Shown here: positions 7,655 to 17,000 of the stretch, piece after piece | Layout: the number at the start of each line of letters is the position of its first letter | Position numbering within the stretch: position 1 is the stretch's first letter | Assembly (NCBI RefSeq): GCF_023151555.2 | Contig: NZ_CP100426.1 | Coordinates: 124,001-188,000, forward strand | Length of the DNA stretch: 64,000 nt | Source: Photobacterium sp. CCB-ST2H9 | GTDB lineage: Bacteria; Pseudomonadota; Gammaproteobacteria; Enterobacterales; Vibrionaceae | Direction: 5' to 3' | Position numbers and translations under genes: made by a program | The notes under the pieces: generated by a model | Database searches by the model: none | What the model saw: the letters and a program-made list of their open reading frames with translations, nothing else | Told to the model about the DNA's origin: nothing

Positions 7655-8995
7655 ATGATGAACAGTCTGATTAAGCCGGAAACGCCGGGGTTTGCCAAGT
7701 TAAAGGATGAGGATATCCAACAGCTGGCCGCCCGTATGAAACAGGCGATTGAACAGGCCAATGCGACGTCGCCGGGGATTCTGCGTTTTGCCAGAGAAAA
7801 AGCAGAAACGGCTGCAACAGAAATTCGCTTTTTACTGATGCAGCAAGATCGTGCTTTCAATGCCGGGCTGCCGGATACACGCAGTCATTACTACCATTTG
7901 GTGAACCGGAAACTGAACCAGTATCTGGCGGTATTGATTGCTTTGTACCGGGTAGAGCCGGGCTATATCCTCTGGCTGGCTGACATCTACCCTCAGGTAT
8001 TGCTCTGGGTACTGACCTCCGCTGATCTCGAATCACTTGATGCGGAAGCTTGCGAACTGGCACTTTTGCTGACGGAGAAAATGCCGGCGAAACAGTGGCA
8101 GCAAGTGGTGACCCTGGCGACTGCTACAGGATTGCCGCTGATATTGCAGTCGGCTGCGATCAGCGAACTCAATCAGGCCGAGCCTGCCATGCAGGCATTG
8201 ATCCGGCGGAGTGAACTTACTGAAACATTTGCCTCACTGTGTATTCGTGAAGGAACGGACAAAGTCAGTTTGCTCGCTCGGTATCATCTGGCACGCATGG
8301 GGCAAGAGGCGGGGATCAATTGGATCAACGAGCACGGTCATCCGTCCAAATCACTTTTCACCCATCTTCTGGTCCGCAAAGACAAAGTCGCCTGGCTGCG
8401 GGGTGAATTGCTGCCGCAGGCGGACTATCTGACCGACGTGCCAATATATGCCATTCTCAATCGCCTGCCGGAATCGTTTGAACAGCCTGATTATCAGCAG
8501 GATGAACGGGCTTATCTGAAGGCTGCTCTGGCAGGGGATCCGGACACCGTCCAACCCATGATTGAAGCGATCCGGCAGGAAGATGATGACACGCGTCTTG
8601 AAAACTGGGTCCATGCGCTGACCCTGATCCTGGGGGAGCTGCTACCGGTGCGGGTGTCTGAGTTAGGTGTGAAATATGACGGCCAGCAAGCGGCAGACAT
8701 TCTGGCGTACTGGTGGCAGCACAACCATGGCGGGTACACCTTGTCTCCGATGATGCGGATGGGCAGCGCACTGAGCTACACCAGCAGTATTGATGCATTG
8801 CGCAGCCAGTCGTTACCGGCTGAGTTCCGGACCTGGGTCTGGAAAGAACTCTGTCTGAACGGCGGTATTTATGTGGCTTACGATCCGATGAGCTGGCCGG
8901 AACGTCAGCGCCGCGCGATTTACACACTCTCCAATAACACGACTGCCGCAGAGCGGTATGACCTGAGGATACGCGATGCAGCTGTGGGACGTTGA
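7655..8995 (+). CDS. Helical T6SS-associated protein (TIGR02270-like?)
   Basis: 446 residues, predicted soluble and almost entirely helical, with repeated Leu/Ala-rich helices resembling HEAT-type repeats (for example RAYLKAALAGDPDTVQPMIEAI). It has no signal peptide or obvious membrane segment. It lies 11 bases after the DUF6484 gene and overlaps the DUF2169 gene by 20 bases, so it belongs to the same operon. The gene order fits the TIGR02270-type protein often found in such clusters, but that family name is from memory of the context, not a domain search. Likely a cargo-loading or scaffold factor. Confidence 0.5.
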   Translation: MMNSLIKPETPGFAKLKDEDIQQLAARMKQAIEQANATSPGILRFAREKAETAATEIRFLLMQQDRAFNAGLPDTRSHYYHLVNRKLNQYLAVLIALYRVEPGYILWLADIYPQVLLWVLTSADLESLDAEACELALLLTEKMPAKQWQQVVTLATATGLPLILQSAAISELNQAEPAMQALIRRSELTETFASLCIREGTDKVSLLARYHLARMGQEAGINWINEHGHPSKSLFTHLLVRKDKVAWLRGELLPQADYLTDVPIYAILNRLPESFEQPDYQQDERAYLKAALAGDPDTVQPMIEAIRQEDDDTRLENWVHALTLILGELLPVRVSELGVKYDGQQAADILAYWWQHNHGGYTLSPMMRMGSALSYTSSIDALRSQSLPAEFRTWVWKELCLNGGIYVAYDPMSWPERQRRAIYTLSNNTTAAERYDLRIRDAAVGR

Positions 8996-9965
8996 ATCTT
9001 CTTTGCCTTATGCCACGAAAGGGCAGTTCGTCCGGGATCATGACGGACAATCTGTGTGGGTCGTTTGCATGAAGACCGGCTGGCAGCTGGTGGGCGGACA
9101 ATGGCAGCCGCTCAAATCTCAACCGGACATCTACTCCACACCGGTGTTTGCAGGAGAGCCCGGATTTTCTGCATTGCTGGCTGATCAGGATTTTGTGGTG
9201 ACCAAAGCCAACACGGATGTGCTTGTCAGCGGCCATGCCAGAAGTTATGGCAAAACGCCCGTCACGAAAATGAATTGCCGCCTTTTAATCGAAGGGCACA
9301 TTGATAAAACGCTGCTGGTGCTGGGGACACGTCAGTGGATCACTCAGGCCGGTCAGGTGGGCGTGACCGTGCCCGCTGCCTTTATCGAACAACCTGTGTC
9401 TTCTGCACAGACCATAGGCGGCGAAGATGAAAGGAACCGTGTTGGCTGTGGTGTCGCGCAGAAAACTCAGAACTTGCTGACGCAGCCGGTCCCGTCTGTC
9501 TTTTACCCCGGGCAGGACTGGCAACTGGAAGCGTCGAAAATCAAGCCTGCCAGTTTCGGCCCGATCGCCGTGTTCGATATGCCCCGGTCCAGACTGGCGG
9601 GTACCTTTGATGAAGCATGGGAAGAGGAGCGCCGCCCGCTTTATCCGGTGGATTTCAACCCTGCATTTTATCAGTCTGCACCTGCTGATCAACAAACCAA
9701 GGGTTTGTTAGAAGGGGGAGAACGGCTGATTGTCTCCGGCTTCAGCCACGAAGAAACCCTGTATTTCACCGTGCCGAGACGCAGTTATGAAGCGCAGGCC
9801 GTTTTTGGTGAAAACAAAGAAAAGCAGGCCATGGCATTACACACGTTATCGGTGGATGCCGATGCGCTGATTGTTACGGCAACCTGGTCAGCCGCTTTCC
9901 CGTGTCAGGGACGGGAAGCGCAGCTCATCAATACCGTCATTTCTGAAGAGAAGGCCACTGTATGA
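8976..9965 (+). CDS. DUF2169-domain T6SS cargo-loading protein
   Basis: 329 residues, start ATG 8976 behind a GAGG site, overlapping the preceding gene by 20 bases. The N-terminal part shows DUF2169 features: DFVVTKANTDVLVSGHA, then a Leu-rich strand pair and LLVLGTRQW. The rest is beta-rich. DUF2169 proteins are established partners of VgrG and adaptors needed to load certain effectors. The stop overlaps the next start (ATGA). No enzymatic motif seen. Confidence 0.72.
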   Translation: MQLWDVESSLPYATKGQFVRDHDGQSVWVVCMKTGWQLVGGQWQPLKSQPDIYSTPVFAGEPGFSALLADQDFVVTKANTDVLVSGHARSYGKTPVTKMNCRLLIEGHIDKTLLVLGTRQWITQAGQVGVTVPAAFIEQPVSSAQTIGGEDERNRVGCGVAQKTQNLLTQPVPSVFYPGQDWQLEASKIKPASFGPIAVFDMPRSRLAGTFDEAWEEERRPLYPVDFNPAFYQSAPADQQTKGLLEGGERLIVSGFSHEETLYFTVPRRSYEAQAVFGENKEKQAMALHTLSVDADALIVTATWSAAFPCQGREAQLINTVISEEKATV

Positions 9966-10936
9966 GTGCGACATCAGCAAGATATCTGCTAAGTGCAGAC
10001 GCAGTAACGGCTGCCGGATTTAATCTGGATGTGTCTGTTGCTGTGGCGCAAGCCAATCTGGATATGTATGAAACCCGCATTTTGGGCGAGGGCGATGAAA
10101 AGGCAACGGTCGCTCCCGTCTGCTATCTGGATACAGAAGAGAGCGTGACCGACCGATTGCTGTCGCTGCTGACTTTGCTGGTGAATCAGCTGACGGTTCA
10201 GCTCCCGGGCAGTCTTTCGTCGGTGCCCCTGTATGTCCGGATGCCGGATGTTGCCACGCAGCGCATGCTCGATGAGTGGCTGGCGCAATTGCAGCAGGAT
10301 GAAGATTCCCAGAAAACAATTTCCCGTGTGGTACTCAGCCATGTCTCCGGCCATCAGCATTTTTCAGAGGTACAGAAGGCACTGAATGATGAGGAAGTTC
10401 TGATTGCAGTATCCATCGATTCCCCGATTGCCAAACTGGATGAATTGTCAGAACAACAGTGGCTGCAAACGAATCGTCAGCCGTGGGGCGTCATTGCCAG
10501 TGAAGGTGCAGCCGGTGCAATACTGGCCAGCCGTAGCTTTGTCGAGGCCATGAAAATCAAACCGCTGGCTGTGCTGGACAGCTGGTGCCATGAGCCGGGT
10601 GAGGACTTCCGCCTGATGTCCCGGGTTTTACGCAGGCAATGTAAAACCGTGGACGACTTTGGTTTGCTGTTCAGCGACATGACTAACCTGAGACAACATC
10701 AGGAAGACTATGGTTTTGCGATTGGCGCCCGAGGCGAACGGCTTGTGAATCCAGAGCAGATCATACTCAGCCATTCTCTGTGGGGCTATCTCGGCGATGC
10801 TTCCTTGTTCGCCACGCTCGCACTGGCTGTGCATCACAATAGCCAGCATCTGATCCGAAGTTTGTTTCTGTTTGGTGCGGACAGCAGCCGGGCGATGCTC
10901 ACCCTGTCTTTACCTGAAATACCGAAACCTGCCTGA
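9962..10936 (+). CDS. Degenerate thiolase/ketoacyl-synthase-like T6SS accessory protein
   Basis: 324 residues. The sequence keeps traces of a thiolase fold: SEGAAGAILAS near residue 180 resembles the GEGA segment of ketoacyl synthases, and GYLGDAS near residue 280 resembles their GD.GAA segment. No cysteine in an active-site context (such as DTACSS) is present, so it is probably non-catalytic. Thiolase-like proteins sit next to DUF2169-type genes in other T6SS cargo clusters (PA0098 region of Pseudomonas aeruginosa), where an accessory role is assumed. Last gene of the hcp operon; coupled to DUF2169. Confidence 0.55.
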   Translation: MSATSARYLLSADAVTAAGFNLDVSVAVAQANLDMYETRILGEGDEKATVAPVCYLDTEESVTDRLLSLLTLLVNQLTVQLPGSLSSVPLYVRMPDVATQRMLDEWLAQLQQDEDSQKTISRVVLSHVSGHQHFSEVQKALNDEEVLIAVSIDSPIAKLDELSEQQWLQTNRQPWGVIASEGAAGAILASRSFVEAMKIKPLAVLDSWCHEPGEDFRLMSRVLRRQCKTVDDFGLLFSDMTNLRQHQEDYGFAIGARGERLVNPEQIILSHSLWGYLGDASLFATLALAVHHNSQHLIRSLFLFGADSSRAMLTLSLPEIPKPA

Positions 10937-11421
10937 TAAGCAGGGAACTTATTGTGTGTGAAGAGAAAAACTGAATTTTTTGGCTCAATGCCACAAAGTC
11001 ACGTAATGAATACGGGCAGAGTATTAAATCAGTTGATTAGGTCATTCAATCTGTTAGGGTTTTTCGCTGTACGTCTGGATGATGGTACACATTGTTCTTT
11101 CAAGAACGGACAAACCAAAAGTGAATCCTGGCTGGTGTAATTCTGAATCTGGCATTAGCACCCGCAGCCAGCAAGATTACATGCAAACAACGCTGCGGAG
11201 ACTGTCATCTCGATGTGCTGTCTACAGAGACTGAATGACCAATCAGATTGCCGAAAACTCTTCTCACACCATATAACACGTAGCCTGATGTTCTGTGAAC
11301 TGAATAACAGGCCTGTTTCCCTCATGCTGTCTGTCAGAATGTCTGTCGTTTTGTGCACAGTATCTTCCGGCAAACAATATGATTCCGCTTCGCCATTGCG
11401 ATAAAAAACGAGAAGATTCAT
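10937..11421. other. Intergenic region before the MIX gene
   Basis: 485 bases without a convincing gene. Frames on both strands (for example 10952-11140 and the reverse frame 11155-11574) have poor codon composition and no ribosome site. A small inverted repeat GTTCTT-TC-AAGAAC is centred near 11103. I see no sigma-54 site with correct spacing. The MIX operon may have its own promoter here or be read from the hcp operon. Confidence 0.4.
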
Positions 11422-12783
11422 ATGGAAAAAGTGAGATATGTAAAGGCGAATTACACGCCACTTGAAGATATTACCCCATTGCCGCGCAATGTTGTGACTC
11501 AAGCTATTGAACCCGTCCCGGATCATAAACTGGTGGTTGAACTGGCCGGGCAGTGGCAGGGGAACTGGGCTCACTTTCAGTTAGCGAAAACTGAAAAGCA
11601 GGCAAAAAAAATTACCCGAGCCGTAGCCGACGTAAAAAATGGACACCGAACCCTTGCAACGTTTCAGGGACTAGAAAATGAACCGAAGAACTTGTATCTG
11701 GTATCGCCTTTGCGAGGGATGCCAAACCCGCTGACTTTCTTATTGGCTGAGAACCTGATGCCAGTTGAAAAGGAAGCAGAAATGGACGAATGGGACACCG
11801 TATTGATACCCGTTCGTGCACTGGCTTATCTGGATGGCAGTAAAGATAAAAACAAAGCAGCAGAGCTGAAAGGCGGCTACTTGTATGTATTTTGGAAAGG
11901 CAAACTCTGGCGCGAGCTGAAAGTCAATAAGAGTGGTTATTACCAGGATATTGATACTGAGTATTACCGGGCCAGAGACAAACAGGAACGCCAGAACCAA
12001 CATCCTGTGATTGAACACCGGGAAGCTGACGGATTTGATATCCCTCAATTCTGGGTGCCTTATAAAATTGCGGGTGAGGTTCAGGAAGGGGCAAATGGCG
12101 TTAAAGTGATGTTTTCTCCTGAACAAAAGACGTTCCAACAAATAGAATCCCTGGAAAGTGATGCGGCAAAACTGGATTCCGTTGCAACGCCCTTGGATGA
12201 ACTTTCTGTTTATTCGAAAGGTAAAGCTTTTCAATCGCAGGAACATACCGCGGATATTCAGTCAGCACAACTCCATTCAGTTATGGAAGGGGAGGATATG
12301 TCATGGTTGAGTCATCAGTGTTCTGTCTTTGAACAGTTTTCTCCATCAAATACAGCTGTGGCGTATGTGGATGGCCATAATAAAGGATTTACAATCACAC
12401 TTGAGCGAGGTTTAGCTGATGAAAATATTGCGTGTGTTGAAGAACTTTATGCGATTTTGAAAGATCAAAAGAGTGGATGGCAACAAGCTGTTTTGTTGGA
12501 AGAATTAGAGGATGGTTGTGGACATTTTGTTCGAGGGCTGTTTTCTGGTTTGCCATTGGATGGTGAGTTTTCACTATTTATTGCAACGCCTTGTGATCCT
12601 TTCAGTGGACAGTGTGTTTTTGCACATAGATCATTTCAAGAAATTATGGAACCTAAAAGATTGGAGCCAATATCTCCAGCACCAGAAAATGAGGCAATCA
12701 ATGAAGATGAAATCAAAGCTAAAGAAGAAAATAAATTTAACCTAATGGAAATGTGGAAAAAAGAAGCATTAGGAATTGAATAA
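11422..12783 (+). CDS. MIX-domain T6SS protein (adaptor or split effector)
   Basis: 453 residues, ATG at 11422 after GAGAAG. All three parts of the MIX signature (marker for type six effectors) are visible: LIPVR at 128-132 (consensus shhPhR), LKGGYLYVF at 149-157 (hRxGhhYhh with Lys for Arg) and VMFSPEQKT at 229-237 (hhFSxxxWS/T, Trp lost). The C-terminal 200 residues match no toxin family I recognise and end in a charged helix. The 5' two thirds have host-like base composition; from about 12300 the gene becomes AT-rich like the genes after it. Either the C-terminus is a toxin, or (preferred) the protein is an adaptor that recruits the 1573-residue product to VgrG. A decayed homologue of its C-terminal part lies at 19780-20251. 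Confidence 0.7.
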   Translation: MEKVRYVKANYTPLEDITPLPRNVVTQAIEPVPDHKLVVELAGQWQGNWAHFQLAKTEKQAKKITRAVADVKNGHRTLATFQGLENEPKNLYLVSPLRGMPNPLTFLLAENLMPVEKEAEMDEWDTVLIPVRALAYLDGSKDKNKAAELKGGYLYVFWKGKLWRELKVNKSGYYQDIDTEYYRARDKQERQNQHPVIEHREADGFDIPQFWVPYKIAGEVQEGANGVKVMFSPEQKTFQQIESLESDAAKLDSVATPLDELSVYSKGKAFQSQEHTADIQSAQLHSVMEGEDMSWLSHQCSVFEQFSPSNTAVAYVDGHNKGFTITLERGLADENIACVEELYAILKDQKSGWQQAVLLEELEDGCGHFVRGLFSGLPLDGEFSLFIATPCDPFSGQCVFAHRSFQEIMEPKRLEPISPAPENEAINEDEIKAKEENKFNLMEMWKKEALGIE

Positions 12784-12796
12784 TAGGAATGATTTG

Positions 12797-14017
12797 ATGA
12801 ATAAAAAAATAAAATTGATATTATCAATGGTCGGTCTAGGCATATTAGCTACAGCAGGAACGTATGCATATATACAAGCGCAAAGTCCATATAATGATGA
12901 ATATATGGAAAATTTAGAAATCATTGTAAAAAATAGAGAAATACGTGGATTAAAGAGAAAATCGCATTCTTGGATTATCAATATCGATATTCCAGAGCCT
13001 TTAATTTTAGAAAAATGGGATGCCAAACATATCATGCCACAAATACAGTTTTATTCTACATCTCGAATGGGGAATAAAAATGGCGACTTTTTCACTATGA
13101 ATATGAATGGTTCTGATGTTCGCTTACTATTCACCCGTGAAGAGATTGGAGGAGTCCCAGAGAGAAGAGGAACATCAAGACCCTCACGTTCTCCAAACGG
13201 AAGATTCATTATTACTGCAGTTCAGCAAGATGCATTTAATTTCACATGCGCTTTGTTTGATTTAAAAAAACGAGAAGTGAAAAACTTAGGTGATGGGCGT
13301 TGTTTTAATTTCGATTGGGAAAAAGATAGCAACGGAATTTATTTTGTGGGTGGTGACAATTGGAGTCAACCTTTTTACTTTGACGTAGCTCATGATGAAC
13401 TAAAGGATCTCGTTCCTTCAAATAGAAGTGAACTGGCTGATTTGAATTATGAAGATGATATTGTCGGTGGACGTCGTTCAGCTGATGGTAAATATTTCAT
13501 CAGACAACTGAAACATGATGTTATTAATAATAGCCCTGAATTAGGTAGACATGTAATATTTAAACTGCCTGAGATGAAATATATATCTCGTGAGAATGTT
13601 TTTCCCAAAGAATGTAATGATGGGCAACAAATAAGCGCGGACGGACAATATTTCACTTGTGTTTTCTCAAAAGATGGTAATCACTATTACCGTCTGGATG
13701 AACCTCAATTGTCACTAGGAAATGCCATTGAACCATGGATTATTCAAGCTAGTAGATGGTATATGCTTGATAATACAAATGCAATTCTTAGGGTCTCACA
13801 AAATAGCGATGATTCACCTTTGGAAGATTTACTATATATATATAAATCGAGAAATTCAGACTATGAAATTGGTCCTTTATCGTACTTTATTCCAGAAAGC
13901 TTAATTAATAAAAGTGATAATATTAATTTATATCAATACTTCCCCCCTATGCCGAATGAAACTCTTTATCAAGAAGCACTTAATAATGTTTTAAAGAGGG
14001 AGAACTCTCATGACTGA
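12797..14017 (+). CDS. Membrane-anchored TolB-like propeller protein, probable immunity (paralogue 1)
   Basis: 406 residues from the ATG at 12797, chosen for the AGGAATG ribosome site 8 bases upstream; the longer frame would run into the MIX gene. One N-terminal membrane segment (residues 7-28) is followed by a periplasmic region with a TolB/PD40-like repeat (SRPSRSPNGRFIIT near 130) and paired cysteines. Two full paralogues lie at 20295-21503 and 21634-22821. It sits between the MIX gene and the giant ORF and overlaps the latter by 8 bases. Anchored periplasmic form, pairing and paralogue array suggest immunity against a toxin acting in the periplasm or inner membrane. Strongly AT-rich. Confidence 0.55.
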   Translation: MNKKIKLILSMVGLGILATAGTYAYIQAQSPYNDEYMENLEIIVKNREIRGLKRKSHSWIINIDIPEPLILEKWDAKHIMPQIQFYSTSRMGNKNGDFFTMNMNGSDVRLLFTREEIGGVPERRGTSRPSRSPNGRFIITAVQQDAFNFTCALFDLKKREVKNLGDGRCFNFDWEKDSNGIYFVGGDNWSQPFYFDVAHDELKDLVPSNRSELADLNYEDDIVGGRRSADGKYFIRQLKHDVINNSPELGRHVIFKLPEMKYISRENVFPKECNDGQQISADGQYFTCVFSKDGNHYYRLDEPQLSLGNAIEPWIIQASRWYMLDNTNAILRVSQNSDDSPLEDLLYIYKSRNSDYEIGPLSYFIPESLINKSDNINLYQYFPPMPNETLYQEALNNVLKRENSHD

Positions 14018-17000
14018 TTACCCTTTATCCGGCACATATTTGATGGGACGTGTTTACGGGAAAGATGGAAATGTAGCTAAAGGTGCAAAATTATTCCCAT
14101 TGCCTTATGAAACATTGTTGCTTTCAGCCGAATCATGGAGTGAAGAGCTAGGTTATACAGATAAAAATAATCTATCGAGCACTGTTAAAGCTGAAAATCC
14201 ATTCGCATTTAGTGATCAACATGGAAAGTTAAATTTATTATCAAATGATATATCATCTGACAAAGAGTTAAAATTAGTTGGAAGTCCTGTTATTGTAAAA
14301 CCAGGAGAGACTGGTCACGCTAGATCGAAAAAAAGTATATTTTTCTTTCCAGCGAGATTAATTTATGCATATCAGTCAAGTCATGGAAATGAATGGGCTA
14401 AAAATTTATACGAAGTTTTGGGTCAAAACAGTAAAAAATCAAGTAACTTGTTCAAAAATTCTATTAAAGAGTTGGATTTAAATTCATCTATTTCAGAGTT
14501 GATTCATATACCATTTGACGAAAGAAAGAAACTTTCAGCATATAGTTTATATTTTAAAAATTATATAAATTGGCGAGATTCAATTGAAAGATTAAAAAGC
14601 GAAAATACTAATATCAGTGTTTTAGAAGTGCCTCAATATTATACAATTGTGGTAATGTTTTCTTCTTCAAAATATGAAGGTTCAACCGTTAGGTTGTCGG
14701 ATTTTCCACAGGGATTATGTATCTCAGGTACCGAATCCTCAGCAACGTCAATAGTTGAGAAGGTACCTTTTATTGATCTTGATGGAGAAGAAAAGTTCTC
14801 GTTCTGTGCTACTTTCTGGATTGAAAATGATATATTAAGTATCAGTAATGAGATTGAACAATTTTGTCGAATAAATGTAGATGTAAAGTCAGTTAAAAAT
14901 GAAGCGGGAATAGATTACTTTGAGAGTAAAGGGATTGATGAGTATAGTTTAAAGGAACGTGTATTTCACCTCCCGATAAAAACGGTTATTGGGAGAACGG
15001 CAGTCGTCAATGGAGATCCGATTAGTGTTGAGGAATCTCTATTACTGCAAGCGCCTGATCTATATCAAAATTTTATTAAGCAGTTAAATAAAAATCCGTT
15101 GGCTTTACCACAAAACGTGCAAACAGAAAAAGGCGGGCCTACAAATAAGCAAGCACAGCTTTGGCATTATCTTCAGACATATAAGGGATTTGTTGACTCG
15201 AGTGTAATGTTATTAGAAAAGGGTGCAACGTGGCAAATGTTATCTAAATTAACATATGCTATTTTGTCCAAAGCCATTACAGGTGAAAACTCTGAATTAG
15301 CACGCGCAACTTTAGCGGCTGCAGGTGTTGCTGGTGCAGCAAATGGTTTTATTAGTTCAGTTTCTAATTTGAAACTGAATAATGCATCTGTTGCGAGAGC
15401 AAAGAAAATTAAAAATGTGATGGGAACAAAAGTTTTAAATGTTGTTCCAATGTCTGATAGTTTGAAGCCATTCATTTCGGATGCAGGTAAAATAGCTGGT
15501 GTCCTTTTAGATAAGCCACTGTCTCTTACAACGGCTGGTATTGCTATATCAAAGAGTGTCGATAGCAGTAATCAGTTAGAAAAAGCTGAAAAGTTTTTCT
15601 CGAGAGATGTGCTAAAGTATAGCCTATCTACTATTTCCCCGACGGAAAATAAGTTAGTAGCTTTGAAAAATGATGCAAAATTAGAAGAAAAGGAAGAGCG
15701 TGCACTTAACTTATTAAAAGAACAATTGAAGTTAATGACTATTTCAAATACAAAAGGAGACCATTTATCTTCAAGTCTTGTTCTAAATGACACATTATTC
15801 AGAGTTGATAGTACAACTTTTGGATTTGATCGAGCAACGCCAAATTTTACTAACAAAAGTATTGCAATAGCATTTGAAAAAATTGGCTCATTATTATCTG
15901 AATTAACTGATCCTATTGATATCATTGTATCTGGTCATACATGTGATATTGGTACAGAAAAATATAACTTAACATTGTCATTAGAACGAGCTGAAGCTGT
16001 TAAATCTTGCATTCTCGGTGCTATAAATAATAAAAATAGTGCACTTCTACCGATATGGGAACCAAGAATTCAAGTGATTGGTTACGGCGAGCATGATAAC
16101 TTAGTCCCAAATACGAGTGAAGAAAACAGGGCAAAAAATCGCCGAGTAGATTTGTTGATGAAATTTAGTGCACAATTTGACTATCCTGCAAGTCGAGTTG
16201 CTCTTATTGAAGTTGAAAAATCTCGAAAGGCGTCAATTGTTGCATCAATGAATTTTGATGAGAATGTTATTGGTTTTACTGCCGAAATGGCTTCATTAGC
16301 ATTTGACATAATTATTGGTTCAATAGCAAAAGTCTATCCAATGGCAAATGTTTTGCTTGTTGTAAAATCTGGTTTAGAGCTTATTGTAACAAGCTATCAA
16401 GAGTTGGAAAAGTCAATAAGTAAAGAGAGCTATTTAGCTAAAGATATACTTAAATTATTATCTCATGTTGATATGAGCATTGTTGGACGTTTTTTTAATG
16501 AAACAGGTTCTCAGTCTCATCAAACAATATTAATGAAGTCTTATCTGAAACGATCGCTAGCTCTGAATGGGTTAATTCGGCTTATAAAAAAGATAAATTA
16601 TGCTCAATATAATACTGATGAAGATATATCTGTAACAGATTTTGATCTCGAAGGATATATTAAGCATTATATATTGGATGACAGTTGGGAACTTGGTGAG
16701 GGAATATTAGATCCTATTCATCTTGATGATGTTTGGTTAAATGTAAAACAGTTAAATAATACTGATGGGTATATATTCCCGACATTAAAAACAGTAATTG
16801 CCGGCGGAAGGATGGTCTGGAATAAATCACAGATGGATGATAATGGAAAGCTGATTCTGGAAGATGCCAGAAAAAGTAATAAATACTTCCCCATCCATTA
16901 TCTGGCTGCCGATTCTATTGAGAATTTCGGAACTGTATTTGCTTCTCATATTCCTGAGGATATAGACAAAGATATATTTAAGCATGTGATTATGTCTGTT

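Noticed and set aside
11155..11574. Reverse-strand ORF before and into the MIX gene
   Set aside because: Cysteine-rich random-looking translation, no ribosome site, overlaps the MIX start.
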